A stretch of DNA of 64,000 nucleotides, from positions 2,728,001 through 2,792,000 of the forward strand of contig NC_026504.1 in NCBI RefSeq assembly GCF_000182925.2, written 5' to 3'. Of the stretch, positions 11,165 through 22,265 are shown one piece after another; the stretch's first letter is position 1; each line of letters opens with the position of its first letter. Below the pieces are notes generated by a model that ran no database searches, was not told where the DNA came from, and saw only the letters and a list, made by a program, of their open reading frames with translations. The translations under genes were made by a program, and so were the position numbers. Source of the DNA: Neurospora crassa OR74A. Its lineage: Eukaryota > Ascomycota > Sordariomycetes > Sordariales > Sordariaceae.

Positions 11165-12988
11165 ATGATTCACAGGCAGGCCTTTGTGGCCGGTATCATC
11201 TCATCGGGCGCCTCCTCTCCAAGTGAACTCAGCAGCGAGCTAGTACTAGGAACGAATACCGCCAACAAACCAGCTCCTTACCAGAGGTCCAACATCGACA
11301 TCAACATAACGAACCATTACAGCTCCAAGATCTACACATCTTCCTCACCTATCGTTGGCGATGTTACCATCACAACCAAGCGAGATGTTCGGTTCGACTC
11401 CATCGAAATCCTTCTGCTCGGAAACACAAGGACAAAGACAGAAGGTGTGAACGCACCCGTTGAGATTGCACATACCTTCCTCAAGCTGGTCATGCCCATC
11501 CCATCGTCGACATATCCAGTGCCGAGGGTGCTTGAAAACGGAAAAACACTAACAATACCCTTCAACTTCGTCATCCCAAACCAACTGACTATTGGGGCCT
11601 GTAATCACAACGTGCAGACGGATCAAGTACGAGATCAACACGTTCTGCTACCACCAAGCATGGGAAAGGAATGGGAGATAGACGACATGGCACCTACGAT
11701 GGCCTCGGTCGAATACAGCATCAAAGCCAGGGTACTACACCAACCAAATCTGGGAGGAGAGCGGATCAGGATCATGGAGGCTCGGAAGTCCATCCACGTA
11801 CTACCAGCCTCGCCAGAGGAGCCGCCTCTCAACATCACCGAAAACGACCAGCTTTACTGCATGTACAAGAAGAAGTCTCTGCGCAAATTCCTCTCGTCCA
11901 GAATCGGGACCTTGACGGCCGAAGCCATCCAGCCCCGGGCCGCCATCCTCCAATCCAACGGCCGAACCATGACCTCCACCCCCATGGCCCAAATCCGACT
12001 AAAGTACGAGCCCATCTCATCGCAACAGCACCTCCCTCCACCCTCCATCACCAACATCTCCGGCAAAGTCACGGCCCACACTTTCTTCAACGCTGGCACG
12101 ACGCCCACCTTCCCGAACCTGGGTAACTGGACCGCCGACTACTCGACAGACAAGCGCGGAGTTTATTCGACATCCGTGCCGCTGCCCAAGCTCTCCGTGG
12201 TCCACCCGACGACCTGGCAACAACACCCTTGTTCGCTCATCGAGAGGCGAGACTCTGGTTACGCCAGTGACCGTAGCAGTAGCAGTGCCTCTGAGACCGA
12301 AACCCGACAATTGATCCCCCCATCATCACCACCACCACCACCAACAACCTCATCCATGCCCTCCTCCAGGTCCTCCTTCTCCTCTACGAAAAAGGCCAGA
12401 CCCTCATCATCATCATCATCATCATCGACATCATCAATCTACTTAACCTCCACCCTCTCCATCCCCCTTTCCCTCCCTCTCGACCGCCGGACCTTCATCC
12501 CCACTTTCCACTCCTGCATCGTCTCGCGCGTCTACACCTTGACTCTCTCCGTCACCGCTGCCGTTGTTGGTAGCACCTGTGCCAGCACCACTTTCTCCCT
12601 GACACTACCACTACAAGTAGCAGTGGAGTGGGATCCCGAGCAGCAGGAGCAGCAGAGGGTGGATGGACAGGGGTTGCCGCATTTTGAGTCGTTGTATGGT
12701 ACTACTACTGGTGCTAATGGTACCAATGGTACTACTGATATGGAGGGAGTAAATGAGGAGGAGGAAATGGCGGCGGCGGAGGAGCATCTGAGGCCGAGGG
12801 TTATTGGGTTGCCGCCTGATTCGTGGTATCGGGAGATGCAGATGCAGCGGGAGAGTCACAGGGAGCGAGAAATTGGAAGGGAAGTGGTGAGGGGGGCTGA
12901 TAATGGTGGTGGGCAGCAGCAGCAGCAGGTGAGGGTGGCAGAGGAAGGAAGGTTGCCGGGGTATGGGGAGGCTATACTTACCAGGTGA
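11165..12988 (+). CDS. Arrestin-like (alpha-arrestin) domain protein
   Basis: Single exon, 607 residues, ending TGA at 12986-12988. Residues about 45-215 resemble an arrestin N-terminal beta-sandwich (SKIYTSSSPIVGDVTITTKRD..., IPFNFVIPNQL). Residues about 240-490 contain the C-terminal fold, including FIPTFHSCIVSRVYTLTLSV and FSLTLPLQVAVEW. Between these is a low-complexity insert rich in Ser and Pro (residues about 365-440). The tail is acidic and Gln-rich and ends RLPGYGEAILTR. Fungal alpha-arrestins act as adaptors that bring HECT ubiquitin ligases to plasma-membrane transporters. I see no clear PPxY ligase-binding motif, so its adaptor role is inferred only from the fold. The start was chosen because the arrestin similarity begins soon after it and an in-context ATG is present. 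Neighbour genes give no functional hint. Confidence 0.8.
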   Translation: MIHRQAFVAGIISSGASSPSELSSELVLGTNTANKPAPYQRSNIDINITNHYSSKIYTSSSPIVGDVTITTKRDVRFDSIEILLLGNTRTKTEGVNAPVEIAHTFLKLVMPIPSSTYPVPRVLENGKTLTIPFNFVIPNQLTIGACNHNVQTDQVRDQHVLLPPSMGKEWEIDDMAPTMASVEYSIKARVLHQPNLGGERIRIMEARKSIHVLPASPEEPPLNITENDQLYCMYKKKSLRKFLSSRIGTLTAEAIQPRAAILQSNGRTMTSTPMAQIRLKYEPISSQQHLPPPSITNISGKVTAHTFFNAGTTPTFPNLGNWTADYSTDKRGVYSTSVPLPKLSVVHPTTWQQHPCSLIERRDSGYASDRSSSSASETETRQLIPPSSPPPPPTTSSMPSSRSSFSSTKKARPSSSSSSSSTSSIYLTSTLSIPLSLPLDRRTFIPTFHSCIVSRVYTLTLSVTAAVVGSTCASTTFSLTLPLQVAVEWDPEQQEQQRVDGQGLPHFESLYGTTTGANGTNGTTDMEGVNEEEEMAAAEEHLRPRVIGLPPDSWYREMQMQRESHREREIGREVVRGADNGGGQQQQQVRVAEEGRLPGYGEAILTR

Positions 12989-13435
12989 TTTTTCGGTCTC
13001 ATTTTGTCTTCATTTTCTTTTGATCTTTCCAGCTCCATTGTTGTGATGTGTTTTTCTGGGCTTTTGGCATATCGGAACGAAAAATAAGTGCGGATATCGG
13101 ATGTGGGATGATACCATGACGTGGATATGGATAGCAATTCCCTTGACTGGACAAGGATGAAGAATGTAGTTTATTTACTTTCCCCCTTTTTTTCTTGGAG
13201 AACGACTAGGGGTATAATGGATAATACCTATATAATCTTGAATAACCGAAACCGTCAACATCAGCATATACCGCGCATTCCTCTCAAATACTACTCTTTC
13301 CCCTTCACTCTAAGCATCCGGCACGAGTTCCTTCCCGATAACCCACCTATTTTGATATCGTCGTCAAGGGCGTTACCATATTCTCCTACCTATATCACAA
13401 CCCCTTGATTTGTAAATACCATCTAAACCACCCCA
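12989..13435. other. Convergent 3' region between arrestin and phosphoesterase genes
   Basis: Short tail-to-tail intergenic segment. It presumably holds both 3' UTRs. No gene or repeat seen. Confidence 0.6.
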
Positions 13436-14896
13436 TCACAACTCAACAACCTGAACAGGATTAATCACCTTGCCCGTATTCCCATAAGTCACACTAGCAT
13501 TCACCAACAGTGCCCCATTATTCGATCCCGGCCCCTGCATCACCCACTTCCACACCACAGCAGTAATCCCATGCCAAATCACCCTCGCAGCATCCATCGA
13601 GTCCATCCAAACTCTCTCAAACACCTTCACAAAGTATAAACTCAACGTCAACCCGAAATAAACCGGCAACATCAAGATATTCACCAAATTCGTCGGCTTC
13701 TGCTTCTCCTGCATCTTTGAACGAGGTTCCTGGCGATTTTGAGAGGCCGATTGAGAAAGAGCTGAAACAGAGGCGGGAAACGAGAAAATCGAAGGAAAAG
13801 CAGGCGGAAACGGAACGTCAGCACCGCGCGCCATGAGCGACTCGTACGCCCGCTGGCACTCGTCATAGTAGACGGCTTCGCGGCCGGCACCCCAGTGGAC
13901 GTGGCCAAACACGTGCAGCTTGGGCTTGACACGCCAGAGCTCGGCGAGGAGGCCGGCGCAGCCGAGGCCGAGGTCAAGGTGGTGACGGGGAGGGGTGTGC
14001 GTGATGAGGATGTCGGTTTCGACGGGGATGCGGTTCGTCCAAGGGTGAGAGGCACGGTCGTATTGAAAGCTGGGAGAATGTTAGTAAGATGAAGGCGAGA
14101 AGACGACAACAAAAAGAAAAGAAAAAAAAAGACGAAAGACTTACGCATGCTCCGGTCCTCCACACCTCGGCACCCCTCCCCACCCCCAAACATTCAACCT
14201 CCTCCCCTTTGCCCTCCCCTCAAACTCAATCGTCATGACACCTCCATTTTCACCCCCTTCTCCCGCCATCCCATCCAAATACTGCACCCCCTCCGGCCAC
14301 GTCAACTCTGCATCCCCTTTACTTCCCTCCCCAAACAGCACCTGCCTCGCCCCTTCCTTATCCAACCACCCATCATGATTCCCCGCCACCACCAAGACCC
14401 TCTCAAACCCCTTCCGCCTCCTAACCTCCCCCAACCAATCCAACTGCCTCTGGATACTCTCCCTACTCCCATCATCCGTCAAATCTCCCGCATGAATCAG
14501 CAGACCGCCCTCTCCGTCGGGAATCTTAGCTAGGTCAAGCTCATAATTATGTGTGTCGGAGATACAGACGACGCGGATAGGCGGGATATGCGAAGGCGGG
14601 TGGAAGGCGTGCCCGCGGAGAAAAAGAAATAGATGGTAGAGGTGAGTGATGACAAGACGGAGGAAGTGGAGGTGGATGGGAATGATGAAAAGAGGCCAGG
14701 ATTGCATATCGGTGAGGAGGTGGTCGAGCGGGGTGGGGGGGTCCCATTCTTCAGAGCGGAGGAGGTGGAGGCGTTGGAGAATGGCTGTGATGCCCATTTT
14801 GGTCCGAGATTTAGTTTTTGGACGATGGTTTTGTCGAGCTGAAGACTTCGGCTGAAGATGGATGGGAGGTTGCCAGAGGATAGGACGAGTTTCCAC
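13436..14896 (-). CDS. MPPED-like calcineurin-type metallophosphoesterase
   Basis: Two exons, 14896-14145 and 14069-13436, with a 75-nt GTAAGT...CAG intron (14070-14144), encode 461 residues. The metallophosphoesterase motifs are all present: D114-TH in CISDTHNYE, HAGDLTD around 135-141, AGNHDGW, an ITHTPPRHH block, and FGHVHWGAGRE. The final strand (LLVNASVTYG...NPVQVVEL) closes the domain. The fold resembles the MPPED1/MPPED2 (UPF0046) group of class III cyclic-nucleotide phosphodiesterases; the substrate here is unknown. There are two oddities. Residues about 66-93 are hydrophobic and could anchor the protein in a membrane. About 75-80 residues, including a second hydrophobic stretch (LMLPVYFGLTLSLYFV), are inserted between the GHVHW motif and the last strand. 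An internal Met at residue 34 is an alternative start. Confidence 0.85.
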
Positions 14897-15878
14897 CAGG
14901 GAGGATGGTATTATGGTATTAGTGTGGAGACTGGTTCGTTGATGGGGTGACGTGTTTGGGCAGTAACGCTCGAGAGTTGTTCGTGTCGGTGGTTACCAAC
15001 ACCAGACAGAGTTGGGTTGAGATGGTAAGAGAAGAGACAGAATACAACTTGTTCGGGTACAGTGCCCCTTCTCCTTCAATGATGTAGTCTAGTTTGGGCG
15101 GAAGTTGGAGGTGGAATGATCAAGACCTGATGGATGATGACGCGCGGGGTGAGATAAGCCCTGCCCCGCTGCGGGTAATGCATTAGACTAGGGTAGTGTA
15201 CTGTACAGTACCGGTACCTGAATGCCCCTGTATGTACCTGCCCGCAGATTCCAACATCCTGGCGCTTTCCATCTCCTCCACTTCCACTCCTTCTTTTTTG
15301 TCTTCAAGAGGCCATTAAAGTAGCAGACTTCAAGATAAGAGTAACCGGGCTCATGGTGATAACTTGAAGCATAAAGAGATTTTCTTTCAGTCCCCTTGTC
15401 CTGGCGTGCTTACAAGGTCCTCCTGCTTCTAGCAGCTCTTCACCAAAGGTATCACGAGAGTGCTCCCAGACATTGGCAAGAGAGTCAAGTCATTTTGCTA
15501 CCTTACATCTATCGACAATATTCAATGCCTGTCAATGTCTCGTACAGTAATGCGCTAACTGAATTTGCGGGTATAATCATCGCTCTTCTGTCGTTTTTCT
15601 TGTTTCTTGTTTTCTTTTGCCTTGACATCACTCCCAAGCTCCCACCTGTCATTGCAACGTGTGACAAACTCCTCCACAGTGAACCTTTCATTGCGCCGCA
15701 GTTACTCCAAGAGACAAGAAAAAGAAAAAAGTAAGAATCAATATTCAAAACCCGCCGTGTGAAATGCCGCTCGCTATTGTCGTGGTACCGATCGGTAGGA
15801 CACGACGGAAATACAAAAGTTACACCCCAAAAACCATTGGTCCCACATTGGAACAAGTTGTAATAGAACTGAACAGGT
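14897..15878. other. Intergenic: phosphoesterase promoter and EMP70 3' flank
   Basis: No gene recognised. A 112-codon plus-strand frame (15396-15734) has no domain features and overlaps the likely EMP70 3' UTR. Confidence 0.5.
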
Positions 15879-18100
15879 TTAATCGACTTTGATGGCGCTG
15901 TAATTCTCCCAGTCAGCAACTCATTCATCATTCACTTCATTGAAAACCCAACGACAAGGAAGAGGACAAAGAGAGAAAGAACTCACCCGTATATCCTCCT
16001 GACAAAAGCATAAGCAGTCAAGAACCCCACCGTGCCCGTCAATAGCCCATACACACAGCACGCCATAAAGCTGTAACTAAAAAACAGCATTGAGCTCAGC
16101 AGTCCCGTGATGTGCAGCTTAGCGAAATAATACCAGACGCAGTACATAAAGACCCAGACGGCACTTCCGCCGCCGATGAAAAAGCTCTGCCACCACCAGT
16201 GGTAGTTCTCGGCACACAGCTGGATGTAGATGCTCACCACCGTCACCTCGGCGACCGTCACAACCAGGAGAGCCAGGACGACTGCCAGGAACCCAAACAC
16301 ATAATAGTAACCGCTCTTGTCCTGCCACATGCTCTGAAACACAAACAACAGCTCAATGAAAATGACGGCAAACGGGACCAAGCCCGCCAGCAGCACCGTT
16401 CTCAAGCCACGGAGGTACCACGCCTGGACGGGGATCTGGCGCGGGATGGCGCTCGTCTTGGTCGGGTGCTCCCAAGCGCCTTGCTTGCGCACGAAGCCGT
16501 ACCAGGAGCCAACGTAAACCAAGGGCACCTGGACGCAGAGCCACAGGAAAATGATGGCGATCAGGGTGCCGAACGGGATGGCGGTGCTGGAGGCCTGGGC
16601 CCATACGAACAGGTTGAGGACGAAGACGATGGAGAACAAGAGACCCGGAAAGAGGACGGCGGTGACCACCATGTTCTTGCGCCAGCGTTGGCCGCCAAAG
16701 GTCTTGTACACGCGCGCCGAGAAGTAGCCCGAGAAGAGACCGGCGAAAACGAAGAGGCCGACCCCGAAGCTGACGAAACCGCCGCGGTAGCTGGGGTTGA
16801 TGATACCTAGGGCGCTCAGAAGCACGAGTCCGATGGCCATGAAGAGCAGTTGCATTCCGGAACCGACCAGCGGGGCGAGGAGGTGGCTGTAGGCGGGCGT
16901 GCGGAAGACGTCGGCGTGAAGGAGCTTCCAGCCAGTAATGTCCTCGAGGGCTTCGTCGTCGGAATCGACGTCGGCAAGACTGTCGGGGCCAACCTCTTGT
17001 TCCAAAAGCCCCGGTACTTTCTCGGTAGCCGAGGTGGCCTTGGTCCTGCGCTTGGCTTCAACGTCGGCTGATCGAGCCTTGTATCCCCGAATGTCGGATC
17101 GAATGGTCTTGGCGACGACCATAAACACGACACCGGTCAAGACGCCGCAGATGATGAGCGAGTTGACGATGGCCAGCCAGTGGATCTTGTGGCCATCCAC
17201 CTGATTGACAAAGTAGAGGTCCCATCTTCTGTGCCACTCGATCGAGGTATCCTCGCGAAAGTACACCGAGTAACTGTACGGAATGGTGAGCTTCGCATCG
17301 TCGTCATAAGTGTCGTCGTCCTCGACATAGTATGATGACCCGGGGCTCAACTCCACCGTCTTGTTAGGCGCCAGGTAGAGTTCAAAGTTTTGCTCTACGT
17401 CGTGGAGATTCGCCGGGCACCCGTCGACATTCTTCTTCACATCCGGACCAACGCTCTTGGTATACACTTCGAATCCAACCACGACCTTGCCTCCCTTCTC
17501 CCCATCCTTGCCGGGGGCCTTGCGATACCGAATCACGATCGTGTGGTGGTTGTTGAGGTAGTAGCGGGGACGACCGGACGAGAGATCCGTATAACCCAGC
17601 TTGAAACCCGCAGCATAGTACTTGCGTGTCTTGTCAACCGTCACGAAGCTGGTAGCGCCGGGGAGGTTGTCGACAATCCACTCGACCACGTAGCCATCGC
17701 GGACGAGCTGGCGCGCCCGCTTCAGCTCCTTGCGGGTAATCACGCGGTTGCAGAGAAAGTTGCACTCGGAGTCGTGCTTCATCCTGAGCTCCATGTCGGA
17801 CACCTTGATGCGGTCGCCGCGCAACACCTCGCCTAGGTTGAGCGGGATGCTCTGTCCGCTCAACAGTCCGCCGAACTTGTGCTCGCCCGTGGGCGGACAG
17901 ACAAAGGGCAGATCGTAGTAGGCATACTGAAGCTGCGTATTGTCCGAGTAGACCTTGTTGACGAGGAGTGGGATGGCCTCGTCTTCCTTGTAGCTCTTGA
18001 CGGACCAGCCTGGGATATAGAAGGCATGGACCTGGTGGCAGACAAGCAGGGCGAAGAAGGCTGCCCACCGTAGCCCGACGGCCCCAATGGTCCGCTCCAT
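15879..18100 (-). CDS. EMP70/TM9SF (nonaspanin) endosomal membrane protein
   Basis: The long exon 18100-15987 gives 704 full codons. It reads on into GTGAGT, so a naive end at a TGA truncates the protein. I place an 89-nt intron at 15898-15986 (donor GTGAGT, branch CTGAC, acceptor TTACAG) and a 19-nt last exon at 15897-15879. The resulting 710-residue protein ends RRIYGAIKVD. Nonaspanins end in just this kind of K-x-D tail, which acts as a COPI/Golgi retention signal. The N-terminus carries a signal peptide with likely cleavage after VHA (residue 26). A large lumenal domain follows (about 27-300), then nine predicted membrane segments from about 310 onwards. The family works in the Golgi/endosome system in membrane-protein sorting, adhesion and metal homeostasis. 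It is most like TM9SF2/4 and yeast EMP70. Confidence 0.93.
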
Positions 18101-19710
18101 TGATGTAGGGTTCCCGAAGTACTGTTCGGTCGGGACTGTCGTTGCGAGGTCAAGTCATACAATGGGTTAGAGTAGAGTTGTGTCGATGACTACGTAGGTC
18201 CCGAGGGACGGGAGGCTTATCGACGTGTAACGGTATGTATCGATCGATATACAACAAGTATGAATAAACGGGCCGGATACCCGCGGGAAGCTCGTATTCC
18301 GACCGCTTTGACCGATGAGCCCCGCTTGTGTCTTTCTTTTTAGTTATGAGGACGCCAAAAAAGAAATCGATAAGTCGGTTGGGACAATGACTCTCAGAAT
18401 AAAGTATCAACGTGTCTGGTATGAAGTTCGGGTGTCGGGGACGAGGATGGGGAGCGTGATCGTGATCGTGATCCCTCGTGGGTCCTGCGGAGTCTCGGCG
18501 ACTGCCTGTGGTTTCTCTGGGGTTCCAGAAAAAGGGGTCCTCTTGTTTAGTGCTGCCTGCGATCCCTACCTGACAGCAACATGTGCCTGTGTTGTACGTA
18601 AAGCGAGGGTTCCTTGTGAGGGTCCAGTTCGGAAAAAAAGGGGGAGGGGGGACGCGTCCCTTGCGAGGAGGAAAGTGTCACGGTCACAGAAGAGGAAGAA
18701 CGAATGGAATTGGTACAGAGTACCACGTCGAGCGGTTGGACAAACGAGTGCAATGAAGTAAGAGTAATGGCTTAGTATAGAAGGCACAGGGCCACGGAGA
18801 GGGGGCACAATCTTGACGGGAGTTGCGAATGACTCAAGGTTGGGTTTCGTGCAATATTACCTCTAGTATTTAAAGGACGTGACGGAGGAGTGATCAGGCC
18901 AAAGATCCTCCAATTTGACAGTGTCTGGCCGTCCGCGGGGGAAGGCCCCCGGGGGCGACTCTCGCTTGCATGTGGATGGGGAATCCTTAATTGGAGTGGG
19001 ACAGGCTTGCGGTCTCTCAAGCTCGCCGCCTATCTCTTTCGGGAATAGCGTTTTGTAACGGGGAGACAGGGCAACAGCCGCTGTACACTCGCCTAGCGCT
19101 TGGGCCAAGTAATCCAGAAATAGCCCATCATGGCGCCTTGGCAATTCCTTCTCCTCCTCCTCCTCCTCCTCCTCCTCCTCTGCCTTCACACCCGACTATA
19201 CAGGAGATCGAAGACTCGATGACAGCAAGAAGCATTGCGAATTTGAGTATGTCCTGATTTTATTGTACATCTTCCACCCGCGTGGCTGGGTATAAGCTTC
19301 TTCAATAGTGTGTCCATCGCTGCCTTTCAAGCATCTCTAAAATCTCGCAACCATTCAAGCTACAGTTGGAGTAAGAACACAAAGGTCGGTAGCCAAAAGA
19401 CTGCCACAATGTGTTTTGTGTAAACAAAGCAAATGGTAAAGATTGTGTAGGTCTAGACTTGATGTGAGGTAATAAGCATCATGCGGTGCTGACAACTCCT
19501 CCCAACCTCGGAATATATGAATATGAAAAATAGACAAATCGCTAGCCAAGCCCCAACTTTTGACCAAAAAAAAAAAAAACCACCCCTCCTCACCACAACC
19601 CACAAAATGAAAAGTCCCGGATCATTCGACAAAGGAAATCACAAGAACTACAACGTAGCTGACCTCAACTCAACTTTAAACTCAACTCTACCTTATCTAT
19701 TCCATCACCC
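18101..19710. other. Intergenic: EMP70 promoter and 3' flank of the next gene
   Basis: 1.6 kb with only short unsupported frames. It contains a (CTC)10 microsatellite at 19151-19180 and an A12 run at 19567-19578. Confidence 0.5.
19151..19180. repeat. (CTC)10 microsatellite
   Basis: Ten perfect trinucleotide copies in intergenic DNA. It is read as poly-Glu or poly-Pro in spurious frames. Confidence 0.9.
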
Positions 19711-22265
19711 TTATCCCTCAGTATCCGCATGATGTTCCTCGTCAGAGCATTCACCTCCCCCCGTCCCCATCGACGTCGTTCTTTGCATCAACCTCTTACT
19801 TGTTACCCTTGGACTCTTTGATGGACTCTTGGGGCTCTTGGGGCTACTAATCACCCCTTGTCCGTGCCCTGGGGGTCTTCGTTTCCTGATCGGCTCTGTT
19901 GCCCGCTTGCCCGCTTTGATCTGTTTCCTTCGCTTCATAGCGGCAGTGACAGCAGCGTCTGGTGTTGATGGAGGAAGCAATTTTTTGTTGCTCGTTTCGT
20001 TTTGCTGCACCTTAATTTCATTCTCTGCTACTTGCATCTTTTGTTTCCCTTTCTCTCTCTTTGTATTCTCGGGTGTCTTGATTTCGGTGATATTCTTGCT
20101 CTGGTGTCTGGGAGAAACCGGGGTAACAGGACGAGTTTCACTGTTAGCAGAGGCCATCTCCGAACTTTGTATCCCACGGCAGTTCAAGACAACCGGTGTC
20201 CTCTTCGTTCCTCGCGACCCTTGCAACGAAAAGGTTCCATCGCTCCCAAAGGTCCGAGTTCGTGGAACATGGCCCACCATTCCATGGTAGATATCTCCGC
20301 TGAGAGTGTGATGGTGTTGGGGTTTAGGCGAATGGAGAGGGATAGGGGACAGCAACCTTGAAGAGTTTTCATAGTCTGTCTCATCTGAATCATCCTCGAC
20401 ACCTGTGTCGAGGACATACCGCTGTTGTCCGACTGCCCTCCCAAACGAACCGGCATTGATCGGAGTAGTGGTCCATGAGGAGCAACGGCAATGCTGGCTC
20501 TGAACTGGAGCCGGGCTGGCTTCCCGCTCAAAGAGGGTGCTCGAGTCCAAGAGCCCGGGTAGCTGTGTACCATGTGCACCATAGCCGAAGTCATTGAAGA
20601 GAAGCTCTTCCTCGCTTTCGCCGGTGTGACGTTGGTGTCCCTTGATGGAGGACGTGTCTGTTGATATGTAGTCGTCAATGTTGAAGTTATCGGGAGCTTC
20701 TGGTATCGGGAGGAATGTCAAGCTCGGTAATGGTGTGGCGCTCTTGAACGAAGTTTGGCTCAAATTAACCGAGGTATCGGCTGTATGTTGGGATCTTGAA
20801 GGCGAAGACGGGTTGGATCTCATGTCCGAAATCGAGACAGTGGAGGATGAGCTTGACCATGATCGCTCGTGATGGTATTCGGGGTTCACTGCAAAACACT
20901 TCACTGACGATGAATTTAATAATGGGCTATGGTCTCTTGGGCCCGATTGTTCCTCGTTTGCTGTTACAAGATGAATTAGTACGTTAGACACGGGGGCGTC
21001 TCCTCAGCCACCAACGAAAAGCTTAGATAGGCTACTTACGGGATAATGGTGTAGGTTTGATGATCTGCGGCAGTGTCAAAGACCGAGTAGCATCCCCAGC
21101 AGACGGTTTCAGCGTACTAGCAGCGATGGTCCTGAGGGGCCATTCGATGACAAGAGGGTGATCATGCACTTCAGTATCCTGTTCTGTGGTGGCGGCTGTC
21201 CTCGGAACACTGGTGCTACTGTTCGATTCGACAGGCAAAAATGGATTGACAGATCTGGACTGTTGTGAATCACAGTTCACTGGCAGTCGTACACCTAGAG
21301 AAAGCGTTCTATCCAGATGTGCGTGCGAAGGAGATTTTGATTCATATGATGTTGTTGCCCGCGGCGAGGTCTGGGAGATGGTCGAGTGGGTCGACAAATT
21401 GATAGGAAGATTCAAAGCCACTACTGGTGCCCTGGCTCTACGGCTGTTCGGTTCCGATTCAAGCCTTTTGGTGATCTCATCCATCTTTGACTTTTCTGAA
21501 ATCATGGAGGAACGAGCATAAAATGCCTTGACCGAGGGTGAGTCCAGGTTGTGACCGTTTTCTCCCAGATTTCTCTCTGCAACATCCTCGCCATAATCTC
21601 TGATGCCTGTAGCTTTCATTCGTATCTTGAAGTTGATGGGCTTGATTTCAGAATGCGCTTCGATTATATCTCTGTAACGGCTTCCGGTATTGCTGACAAT
21701 AGAGTTACTTCTTGAATGCACCGAAGGAGCAACTTGTGGCTGGGCGAAGACAATGGTATCGATCCCATTCTGAGAAATTGATCGGGGACGTGGTGAAGTC
21801 TCGGGTCTGACCATACGGAATGAAAGTGGAGGTGGTCTCTTGAGGAGGCTTTTCGCACCTCGTGTAACTCGTAAGCTGCCACCGGCCCCTAGCGAGCGAG
21901 AAAGTGTCCGAAACCCATTCGGGGCTGAGCTTGGTCGCTCGATATCCTCCGCTCGAAAGCTAGGGGTGACGGGACTTGGCATTGGGAATCCATCGGCCAC
22001 TAACCCATTGGCTCTGACGGCAATCTGGGCATCGCTGACATCTCGCGGAAGGATCTTGATTTGGAGCGGTCCATTTCCTCGTGCCGGATTCGTTCCTATT
22101 TGTGTTAGTACATAAGTGGCTTGACGTGACGAAGTATAAGTGTGAGAGCTCACCTAGAACTGGGGGTGCTCCAGCAACCGTAGCCTCATAATCTAACGAT
22201 TTGGGAGACACATTCACCTTGCTCTTGTTACCCGACCTCTTGCTAAATAGTCTAAGAAAGCCCAT
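19711..22265 (-). CDS. Low-complexity fungal protein of unknown function
   Basis: Three exons (22265-22154, 22095-21040, 20960-19711) with introns of 58 and 79 nt join into one 805-residue frame. Both donors (GTGAGC, GTAAGT) and acceptors (ATAG, ACAG) are consensus, and frame continuity is exact. The protein starts MGFLRLFSKR. It is rich in Ser, Pro, Arg and Thr throughout, with no enzymatic motif, membrane span or zinc site visible. A conserved-looking early block, GPLQIKILPRDVSDAQIAVR (about residues 46-65), may be its best family marker. The C-terminal 120 residues are strongly basic (repeated Lys/Arg with SPKSPKSPSKSPR) before an acidic end, suggesting nucleic-acid or membrane-surface contact. 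I do not recognise the family and assign no function. Confidence 0.75.

Noticed and set aside
10876-11226. 116-codon frame upstream of the arrestin gene
   Set aside because: It overlaps the arrestin start in another frame, has no domain, and is better seen as leader sequence.
14147-14533. 128-codon plus-strand Pro-rich frame
   Set aside because: Antisense shadow of the phosphoesterase exon.
16112-16810. 232-codon plus-strand frame
   Set aside because: Antisense to the EMP70 membrane domain; its charged Asp/His/Glu composition mirrors GC-rich hydrophobic codons on the other strand.
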